Positions 57,538 through 64,000 of a stretch of 64,000 nucleotides of DNA are shown piece by piece; position 1 is the first letter of the stretch; each line of letters opens with the position of its first letter. The notes below the pieces were generated by a model that saw nothing but the letters and a program-made list of their open reading frames with translations, was not told the DNA's origin and searched no databases. The DNA is taken from assembly GCF_934725225.1 (NCBI RefSeq), contig NZ_CAKVAM010000003.1:335114-399113 (forward strand), written 5' to 3'. The DNA is from an uncultured Treponema sp. (GTDB taxonomy: Bacteria; Spirochaetota; Spirochaetia; Treponematales; Treponemataceae). Position numbers and translations under genes: made by a program.

Positions 57538-58890
57538 TTACATTTGTTCCGCCGGTTCTGCAAGACTGATTTCCCTTCTGTCTTTTTTCAGGTAGAACAG
57601 CGTTATTGCGAGCGTCAGAATTTCCGTTAGGGGCGAGGTGAGCCAGATTCCGTTCATGCCGAAGATTGCCGGAAGAACGAAGATTGACGCAAGAAGAATC
57701 ACAAGTCCGCGCGCAGTTGAGATCACTGCGGATTCCTTTGCCTTTCCGATTGACGTGAAGTAGAACGAGGCGATTGCGTTTAATCCGCACAGAACGAAGT
57801 CCCACATAAAAATCAGGATTCCGCTTTTAATCATCTGCTGAACCGCCGCGTCTTCTACAAAAATTCTGCTGTACCAGCCTGAGCCGAATCCGACAAGCGC
57901 GACTGTTACTGCTCCTGCAATGAACACAAGAAGGTTTGTTCGCGAGAAGAGTTTCCGTGCAAGAAGTTTTTCCTTCGCGCCATAGACAAAGCTTGCAAGC
58001 GGCGCCATTCCCTGACCGAATCCGCAGACAACCATGCTGAAAACGTAGGAAGTGTAGCCCACGACCGTAAATGCCGTAACTCCGTCAACTCCAAATCTCC
58101 TCATAATCACAAAGTTGTAGGCCGCCATGCTTATGCACATTGAAAGCTCTCCGATGAATTCCGAAAGTCCGTTGAGCATAGTGCTTTTGAAAACTTCGCG
58201 GTCAAAGCGGAATTTTACGAATTTGAACACGTGCGCCTTTTTCAGAAAATAAAAAAGAAGAATAGCTAATCCAATCACCGCCGAAACAAGTGAGGCCGCA
58301 GCAATTCCGCGCACCCCGAATCCGAAGCTTGCCGTAAAAAGCCAGTCGAGCAGAATGTTCAGAACGCAGGTGAAAGCCGTAACTCCAAGATAGAACTGAG
58401 GCCGGCCTTCGGCACGCACGAACATTCCAAGCGATGCGTTCACGGTCATGACCGGAAGCTCAAAAAGAAGAACCGTGTAATATTGAAGAAAATATTCTGC
58501 AACTTCTCCCTCTGCGCCAAGAACAGCAAGAATCGTCCGAAGCAAAAAGAACATGACCACGCTCAAAAGTACGGGAGTTGCCGCGCAGGTCGCCATCGTC
58601 TGGCTGAAAATCGAGCGGCAGCTTTTTTCGTCTTGCCTTCCCAGCGCCATTCCCGCAAGAACCGAGCCGCCAACCGAAACCATAAGCCCGGTCGCAAGAA
58701 AAAGATAGATGATTGGAAGCCCCAAGTTCACCGCCGCAATCGCGTCCTTGTGGATAAAGTTTCCCATAAAAAATCCGTCCGCCACGTTTATGAGCGAAGT
58801 AAGCACCATGCTGATTATCGCCGGAACCGAAAAAGCCAGAATCGCACGAGTTCTTCCTGCGCGGATTGAGTCAACGTTCATAGAATTCAT
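57538..58890 (-). CDS. MATE family efflux transporter
   Basis: A 450-aa membrane protein with about 12 hydrophobic segments. MATE features: ILAFSVPAIISMVLTSLINV near residue 17, VADGFFMGNFIHKDAIAAV, AEGRPQFYLGVTAFTCVLNI and VCGFGQGMAPLASFVYGAKE. AGGGG lies 5 nt before the ATG. It converges with the plus-strand MATE gene. Sequence identity with that neighbour looks low, so it is not a recent duplicate. Confidence 0.92.
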   Translation of the reverse strand: MNSMNVDSIRAGRTRAILAFSVPAIISMVLTSLINVADGFFMGNFIHKDAIAAVNLGLPIIYLFLATGLMVSVGGSVLAGMALGRQDEKSCRSIFSQTMATCAATPVLLSVVMFFLLRTILAVLGAEGEVAEYFLQYYTVLLFELPVMTVNASLGMFVRAEGRPQFYLGVTAFTCVLNILLDWLFTASFGFGVRGIAAASLVSAVIGLAILLFYFLKKAHVFKFVKFRFDREVFKSTMLNGLSEFIGELSMCISMAAYNFVIMRRFGVDGVTAFTVVGYTSYVFSMVVCGFGQGMAPLASFVYGAKEKLLARKLFSRTNLLVFIAGAVTVALVGFGSGWYSRIFVEDAAVQQMIKSGILIFMWDFVLCGLNAIASFYFTSIGKAKESAVISTARGLVILLASIFVLPAIFGMNGIWLTSPLTEILTLAITLFYLKKDRREISLAEPAEQM

Positions 58891-59019
58891 AAATACCCCT
58901 AAGTAAAAAATGAGAAGATTGTTTGAATTGATTTTGGCGCGCCGGAATCGTTTACGCTTCTTATGTTACAGAAAAGAATAATTTAATACTTATGAATTCT
59001 TGCTTTTTTAGAATGGATT

Positions 59020-59092
59020 TTATGTCATTCTCCGGCTTAACCGAAGTATCTCCCAATAGATTCCTGTGTCGTGGCACAGGAATGACAGATTT
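59020..59092. repeat. GTCATT interspersed repeat
   Basis: TGTCATTCTCCGGCTTAACCG and GATTCCTGTGTCGTGGCACAGGAATGACAG in inverted arrangement. It lies between the frameshifted AraC gene and the MATE gene. Confidence 0.65.
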
Positions 59093-59103
59093 GTTTTGAA
59101 ATT

Positions 59104-59929
59104 CTATTCAATTGGAAAACACAGGTCGATTTCCATGTAGGTCGCGTCGGCGTTCACGTAGATGTATTTGTCGAATCCCATGCGGTCTGCGAATTTTGCG
59201 CCGCTTTTTGGAAACCAAACGTTGTACATATTCTGGTACGCCGCGTAGATTTCCTTGTGGCTTCCCTTGAAGCGGTAGACTGCGAATTTTCCGCCTGGAA
59301 TTACGCACGTGTTTTCAAGCGGGCAGTCCTTTTCCGCCTCGATGCAAAGGTCGTAGAGGCAGCGGTTTTCGTCCGAGCATGACGGATCGTCAAAAGTCCG
59401 TTCAAAGCAGAGCGCGCCTTTTTTTGCCACCTGCCGATACTTTTCCAGGAACACGCACCAGTCGCCCCTCATGTCGTGGTAGTTCCCGATTTTGCGCTCG
59501 TAAATCACAAAATAGTCCGGAAGATTTTCCACCGCGACTTTCGCAGAAATTTCCTCAAAGCTTGCAAGCCGTGCCTTTTTGTCCTCCGCAGAATGAAAAA
59601 AATCGTGCTCAACCGAACGGCGCGCGCTTTCCTTCCGAAAATAGAACGGTGAGATTTTCTGCTGCCTCTTGAACGCTGGAACAAAGTTCGAAGGGCTGAT
59701 TCCGTAGTCAAGGCAGATGTCGCTGATTGTCCTGCCGCTAGTCTTGAGCTTCATCGTAATCTGCTCATATGAACGAATGCACGCTCTGCCCAGTGTGCCG
59801 CTTGAACTCCCGGCAGAAATAAAATTTCGACCAGCCGCAGAAATCCGCCACATCGTCAACAGAAATCTGAGCGGTCAGGTGAAGAAGAATGTAGTCAATC
59901 GCCTTGTTGATTGTCTCCCGTGGAATCAT
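59104..59929 (-). pseudogene. Frameshifted AraC-family regulator gene
   Basis: The first frame (ATG at 59927-59929) encodes MIPRETINKAIDYILLHLTA, QISVDDVADFCGWSKFYFCR and EFKRHTGQSVHSFI, then TGA at about 59766. Homology resumes at once in another frame with YEQITMKLKTSGRTISDICL, DYGISPSNFVPAFKRQQKIS and a C-terminal GyrI-like domain (about 160 residues, to 59104). The joint TTCATATGAG has lost two bases or gained one. The combined product would be about 275 aa, normal for AraC plus effector domain. A TATAAT box 8 nt before the ATG gives a leaderless layout. It may be a true mutation, an assembly error or programmed shifting. Confidence 0.82.
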
Positions 59930-59975
59930 ACGAAAAGATTATAGCAGAATATTTTCGATTGAAAAACAGGCTGGA

Positions 59976-60125
59976 ACTGCTGCGGAACTATTCCATTTAG
60001 TGAAAATACGCAATTTCTGTCTGCGGAATTATTCCGTTTGCCGACCGCGCATGATTTCTGCCTTCGGAATGATTCCATTTGGTGAAAATGTGCAATTTCC
60101 GTCTGCGGAATAACTTCATTCATCG
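59976..60125. repeat. 41-bp phased dyad repeat array F
   Basis: GGAAC/GGAAT cores at 59984, 60025, 60066 and 60107 are exactly 41 bp apart, dyads CGGAATTATTCCG as in array C. Linkers differ from array C (TTTGGTGAAAATGTGCAATT). It is the only array located upstream of genes on both sides. The rest of 59930-60425 is AT-rich with the promoter of the receiver gene at its end. Confidence 0.9.
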
Positions 60126-60410
60126 CCCAACTCATTTTCCGCTCGTGAAATTTTTGCATTGTCTGAAAAAATCTGATTTTTTTATATGAAATAATTTCAT
60201 TTTTCCGAGTCTGATTTGGATGCGGTTTCCAAGATTGTGGAGTCGATTGCGGAAAAATATAAAAATAATTCAAATTTTGAACAGTAACATTTTTCTGCTA
60301 TTATATAACCATTTGTTTTTCAATTTCCTGCATTTTCAAATCTTTTGTGAAAATCATTTTTACGGAAAATTTGAGCCTAGGCTATTCTATTCATAAAAAA
60401 AGAATTGTGT

Positions 60411-60425
60411 TATAATCTTAAAACT
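60411..60425 (+). promoter_or_regulatory. TATAAT box for a leaderless receiver-protein mRNA
   Basis: TATAAT at 60411-60416 lies 9 nt before the ATG at 60426, without a Shine-Dalgarno. Confidence 0.55.
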
Positions 60426-61214
60426 ATGGATAAAATTTTATTTGTTGCAAATATTTCAAAAACAGCTAGTGATATTTTCAATTCACTTTCAAAAAATTAT
60501 GAAATCATAATGCAAGATTTTAATAAAATAGTGCTTCCAAGCAGAGCCGCCGAAATGCAGCCAGACTTAATCGCAGTATATTCAAATGAACTTTCACATG
60601 AGGATGTGCAAGCTTATCAAGAAATAGTTACAGACGAAAAGTCAAAGAACTTCCCGATTATTTTCATCGGAAACAAATTTGACTATAAAGACTACATAAT
60701 GCCTTGGGGAGGAAACATTATAGGAATCATCATAACGCCAACTCCAATGTCAAATGTTGTTGAAAAAATTTCAATTGCGCTTGAATCAATGCATACAAAA
60801 AAAGGCGACAAAATTGAATTAAAAAAGCCAGAGCAAAAAACTGACAGCAGAAAGCATATTCTTATCGTTGATGACGACCCTGTTATGCTCAGAGCTTTAA
60901 TCAGCATACTAAAAGAATCCTACAAAACAACAGTTGCAAAATCCGGGACATCTGCAATTTCTTTGCTCGGAACACAAAAGCCAGACTTGATTCTTCTTGA
61001 CTACATGATGCCAGTTTGCGATGGAGTCCAGACACTTCAAATGATTCGCTCTGAAGAAAAAACAAAAGGCATTCCTGTTTTTTTTCTTACAGGCGTGAGT
61101 GATACAGAAAGCGTAAAGAGCGCAATGAGTCTGAAGCCGGAAGGTTATATTTTAAAGTCTATGCAGCCGAAAGAAATCTTAAAAAGAATAGATGACTTTT
61201 TTGAAAAAAAATGA
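60426..61214 (+). CDS. Two-receiver response regulator-like protein
   Basis: A 262-aa cytoplasmic protein. Residues ~1-125 look like a degenerate receiver (MDKILFVANISKTASDIFNS, no clear phosphoacceptor Asp). Residues ~145-262 are a full receiver: HILIVDDDPVMLRALISILK, phosphoacceptor in PDLILLDYMMPVCDG and Lys in YILKSMQPKEILK. There is no output domain. It overlaps the hybrid kinase gene by ATGA, so it is a direct partner in a phosphorelay. The start at 60426 matches the promoter spacing. Confidence 0.9.
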   Translation: MDKILFVANISKTASDIFNSLSKNYEIIMQDFNKIVLPSRAAEMQPDLIAVYSNELSHEDVQAYQEIVTDEKSKNFPIIFIGNKFDYKDYIMPWGGNIIGIIITPTPMSNVVEKISIALESMHTKKGDKIELKKPEQKTDSRKHILIVDDDPVMLRALISILKESYKTTVAKSGTSAISLLGTQKPDLILLDYMMPVCDGVQTLQMIRSEEKTKGIPVFFLTGVSDTESVKSAMSLKPEGYILKSMQPKEILKRIDDFFEKK

Positions 61215-63613
61215 AGCAAGCTGAAAATATAAATTTCAAGACAGCAGTAAAATCTGATTATAAAATTCAAAATCAAGCAGAACGAGAAGAAGTTTCTTTT
61301 CTTGCCGCCTTAAACAACTGTTCTATATTGGACAAAGTCGCGCCAATCGTTGCAATTCTTGAAACAGCAATAATATTATTCAGCAATATAGTTAAAAATC
61401 CAGACTTTATGAAGTGGCAAAGTCTGTACAACACACTTTATGTTTTGCTAGTATGCGCTTCTGTCGCAGCATATATTTTTAATCGCCCATGCAGAAACAA
61501 TCTTCACACAAAGCAACGCAGAGTTATTTTGCTTTCACATTTGTATGTTGCATTTATAATCGCATGGAATGTAGTGATGCTTATTATAGATTTTCATACG
61601 ACAAGCCAACTTGACTTTGCGCTTTATTTTACAAGCTGCCTTGTTTCAGTAATCATATTCAACCTGATTCCAGTTATTATAATTCCTCTTGTTACAGCAG
61701 CAACAGCAGTAATTGTAATAGAAATTCTTTTTGTGCAGAAACTAGATCCAAGTATATTCTATAAACCAAACCTCTATCTTTTTGCAGTGCTAGGCTATTT
61801 TTGCGTAATAGTAAGGCAAATGAATTTAATACTGCGGGCAAAGCAAAGCATAAGACTCAGGGAAGCAAGGGCAGAAGCAGAAAGCGCAAATCAGGCTAAG
61901 TCAACATTTCTTGCCACGATGAGCCATGAAATAAGAACGCCGATGAATGCGATTCTAGGTTTTTCAGAAATTGCACTGAAAGAATCATCTCCGCTTACAG
62001 CAACTTATCTCGAAAAAATCAACCGCGCGGCGCATACACTTCTTACTATTATAAATGACATCCTTGACTTTTCTAAAATAGAATCTGGAAAACTCGAAAT
62101 TGTTCCGGCGGACTACAATCTTGATACATTAATAAGCGATGTTGAATCAATTATAAAAGTCAGGCTTGCATCAAAATCATTCGCACTTTCTATAGATGTC
62201 AGCAACGATGTTCCGCGCAATCTTTTTGGAGACGATATAAGAATAAAGCAAGTGCTTTTGAATCTTGCAGGAAATGCGGCAAAATTTACAGAAGAAGGCG
62301 AAATCAAAATAACTGTAAAGATGCATGAGCCATTAAAATCAAAAGCAAGTTTCTTGGAAAATCAAAAAGTTATCCTTGATTTTTCCGTGGAAGACACAGG
62401 AATTGGAATAAAAAAAGAAGACTTGGAAAAACTTTTCAATTCATTTCAGCAAGTTGATATGCAGCGCAACAGAAAAAAAGAAGGCAGCGGACTTGGACTT
62501 GTAATTTCAAAGCAGCTTGTTTCTCTTATGGGCGGAACATTCGGCGTTGAAAGTGAATATGGAAAAGGAAGCAATTTTTATTTTTCAATTCCACAAACTA
62601 TTGGAAAAATAAAGGAAAACGAAAAAATAGAATTAAATTCTTTCATAGCTCCAAACGCAAAAATTCTCGTTGTCGATGATAATGAAGTTAATCTTCTGGT
62701 GGCGCAAGGTTATCTTGCAAAATATAAATGCACAGTTGAAACATGCATGAATGGAGAGGAAGCTGTAAAAAAAGCTGAGCAAGAGAAATTCGACATTATT
62801 TTTATGGATCACATGATGCCGGTTATGGATGGAGAAGAAGCCACAAAAATAATTCGCGACGAAGAAAAGAAAAAGGGAATACAAAACTGCATAGTTGCGC
62901 TTACAGCAAATGCAATAGACGGCGCGCGTGAAAAATTTCTTGCCTGCGGATTCGATGATTTTCTTTCAAAACCAATTGAAGCGCAAAAGCTTGACCACAT
63001 AATGCGGACAAGGCTTCCTCGTTCTAAATGCATTTTTGAAAATGCTAATAAAACTGAATCAGAAAAAAAGGAACTTTCCGAGCCAGTAAATGAAGCTATT
63101 CTAAAAACTTTTTTGCATCAAATTCCACAAAAAGCAAAACTGATTCGTCAGTACCAAAAAAAAGCAGAAGAAGGAAATGAGCAGTCATTAAAACTTTTCA
63201 AAATAGAAGTCCATGCGTTGAAAAGCTCGGCAAAAATTTGCGGTTTCCATGAACTGAGTTCTCTTGCAGAAAAACTTGAAAAATCAGCAGCAGAAAAAAA
63301 TATTGATTTCATAAAAGACAAAACGCCAGAACTCATTGAAAAATATATTATGTGCGAAATAGAGCTGAATACACGGTTCAACAAGCATAATAAAAATGAA
63401 GCAGAGCTTCCAGCAGCTTCAAAAGACGAACTTGCGCACATTGCAATGAAAATAAAAGAATTCGCAGAAGAATGTGATCTTGCTTCAATTGAAGATGAAA
63501 TAAATATTCTTTCAAATATAAAGCTTCCAGAAAGTTTAAAATCAAAATTTGAAAACTTAAAAAAAGCCGTTGAAGAAATTGATTTTGAAACTATAAAAAA
63601 TATTGTAAGCTAA
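61211..63613 (+). CDS. Hybrid sensor histidine kinase with receiver and HPt domains
   Basis: An 800-aa membrane kinase. About six hydrophobic segments lie in residues 40-210. A short coiled coil (REARAEAESANQAKSTFLA) leads to the phosphoacceptor MSHEIRTPMNAILGF near 237. The ATPase has LNLAGNAAKFTEEGEI and GSGLGLVISKQLVSLMGG. The receiver (about 475-600) has ILVVDDNEVNLLVAQ and DIIFMDHMMPVMDGEEATK. The HPt-like module (about 620-720) has FKIEVHALKSSAKICGFHEL. It ends with a further helical region. It forms a phosphorelay with the overlapping receiver gene. Confidence 0.95.
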   Translation: MKQAENINFKTAVKSDYKIQNQAEREEVSFLAALNNCSILDKVAPIVAILETAIILFSNIVKNPDFMKWQSLYNTLYVLLVCASVAAYIFNRPCRNNLHTKQRRVILLSHLYVAFIIAWNVVMLIIDFHTTSQLDFALYFTSCLVSVIIFNLIPVIIIPLVTAATAVIVIEILFVQKLDPSIFYKPNLYLFAVLGYFCVIVRQMNLILRAKQSIRLREARAEAESANQAKSTFLATMSHEIRTPMNAILGFSEIALKESSPLTATYLEKINRAAHTLLTIINDILDFSKIESGKLEIVPADYNLDTLISDVESIIKVRLASKSFALSIDVSNDVPRNLFGDDIRIKQVLLNLAGNAAKFTEEGEIKITVKMHEPLKSKASFLENQKVILDFSVEDTGIGIKKEDLEKLFNSFQQVDMQRNRKKEGSGLGLVISKQLVSLMGGTFGVESEYGKGSNFYFSIPQTIGKIKENEKIELNSFIAPNAKILVVDDNEVNLLVAQGYLAKYKCTVETCMNGEEAVKKAEQEKFDIIFMDHMMPVMDGEEATKIIRDEEKKKGIQNCIVALTANAIDGAREKFLACGFDDFLSKPIEAQKLDHIMRTRLPRSKCIFENANKTESEKKELSEPVNEAILKTFLHQIPQKAKLIRQYQKKAEEGNEQSLKLFKIEVHALKSSAKICGFHELSSLAEKLEKSAAEKNIDFIKDKTPELIEKYIMCEIELNTRFNKHNKNEAELPAASKDELAHIAMKIKEFAEECDLASIEDEINILSNIKLPESLKSKFENLKKAVEEIDFETIKNIVS

Positions 63614-63625
63614 ATAACAAAAAAT

Positions 63626-63808
63626 TTATCTTGGAGTATTGGCCTCTTCATATTCAACGACAATCTTTCCATCAATCTCTTCAATTTTATTTATGAAATA
63701 TTTATCGTAATTTGTAGCCATTCGTTCTTTGCCACTTATAACCATCATTCCATAATCCGCAATAAGCCAGTGGTCATAATCAGTCCAATTTGAAAATTCT
63801 TTTGTCAT
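63626..63808 (-). CDS. Small hypothetical protein (60 aa)
   Basis: Encodes a 60-aa acidic, Tyr/Asp-rich protein starting MTKEFSNWTDYDHWLIADYG and ending VEYEEANTPR; no family is recognised. Support for a real gene: on the minus strand TATAAT (63815-63820) lies 6 nt before the ATG and TTGCTT (63837-63842) 16 bp further up, a leaderless promoter layout seen at other genes here. It lies between the rRNA terminator and the hybrid kinase gene. Confidence 0.5.
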   Translation of the reverse strand: MTKEFSNWTDYDHWLIADYGMMVISGKERMATNYDKYFINKIEEIDGKIVVEYEEANTPR

Positions 63809-63888
63809 ATTGAAATTATACATATTTGCCGGAGGAAAGCAAGACTTCACTTGTGTCCGGCAGGGATTTCCGTGCAGGACGGCGCGGG

Positions 63889-63923
63889 CAAAAAGAAGAG
63901 CCACCCGCGCTTGGCGGGAGGCC
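63889..63923 (-). terminator. rRNA operon terminator
   Basis: Minus strand: GCC-T-CCCGC / GCGGG-T-GGC stem with CAAGC loop (63901-63923) followed by TCTTCTTTTT, about 24 bp beyond the 5S 3' end. Confidence 0.75.
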
Positions 63924-63946
63924 CTATGAAGAGAGTATGGAAAAAG

Positions 63947-64000
63947 CCGGCCGCGTCCTAGTTTCCCGCCGGTTGGCAGTATCATCGGCGCAGGGGAGCT
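63947..64000 (-). rRNA. rrf: 5S ribosomal RNA, 3' part
   Basis: The minus strand from the window edge reads CCCTGCGCCGATGATACTGCC, AACCGGCGGGAAACTAGG and ACGCGGCCGGC, the conserved 3' half of bacterial 5S rRNA (helices IV and V and the 3' strand of helix I). The 5' half lies outside. It implies an rRNA operon to the right, read toward this window. Confidence 0.85.

Noticed and set aside
59926..60273. 115-aa open frame across array F (minus strand)
   Set aside because: 41 is not divisible by three, so the frame reads each repeat differently; composition is not protein-like and there is no ribosome site. It is a by-product of the repeat.

Overview
The window looks like part of the chromosome of a spirochaete close to Treponema (gut or rumen type). 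This is inferred from the mix of families (DUF6261, TIGR01440/YwlG, many Sec-exported flavodoxins and aldo/keto reductases, MATE pumps, an sCache chemoreceptor), the AT-rich code and the abundant interspersed repeats. It is not proved by a marker gene: the only rRNA is a partial 5S at the right edge. Most genes lie on the minus strand.

Layout. 0-5 kb: SIMPL protein (partial), Tag glycosylase, ArsC/Spx-like protein, YwlG-like protein, small secreted protein, MATE pump. 5-10 kb: two-component system with a secreted partner, two small exported proteins, aldo/keto reductase. 11-18 kb: a zinc operon read right to left: Zur, small Cys protein, CobW GTPase, ZnuA with an embedded ZinT domain, VanY, ZnuC, ZnuB, lipoprotein. 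A consensus promoter overlapped by a palindrome sits at the Zur start. 18-21 kb: cytidine deaminase-like protein, two exported flavodoxins, FGE/SUMF1-type protein, DUF6261 protein. 22-25 kb: restriction-modification (RM) locus 1 (NgoPII-like nuclease, C5 methylase, AbiJ-type protein). 25-35 kb: cupin-cupin-esterase fusion, Fic + DUF262/HNH pair, two hydrolases, a VapBC-like pair, a LysR regulator. 35.6-38.1 kb: RM locus 2 (PstI/BsuBI-like). 38.5-45 kb: two unknown membrane proteins, larC-larB-larE with a permease and an exported DUF362 protein, flavodoxin. 45-52 kb: exported aldo/keto reductase, esterase, RM locus 3, LysR, AraC. 52-64 kb: pnuC behind a switch-like leader, MarR, chemoreceptor, two MATE pumps, a frameshifted AraC gene, a receiver protein with a large hybrid kinase, and the 3' end of a 5S rRNA gene.

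How the parts work together. Seven near-identical promoter/operator elements precede exported reductases, esterases, flavodoxins and one LysR gene, which suggests one LysR regulon. The zinc genes form one Zur-controlled operon. Three Type II RM systems plus Fic/DUF262, AbiJ and PIN genes make this a defence-rich accessory region.

Most unusual signal: six intergenic arrays of dyad repeats, all with a 40-41 bp period. Five of the six show short dyads, typically 13 bp and of the form CG-N9-CG; the sixth has longer dyads. The dyad sequence is locus-specific, yet some linkers are shared between loci, and most arrays start right after a gene. Two of them close RM loci 1 and 3, which also share a 34-bp leader and a GC-rich repeat at the other end, so these loci look like modular cassettes. 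A second strong candidate is the pnuC leader, where one RNA strand can pair with either of two identical partners, one of which completes a terminator.
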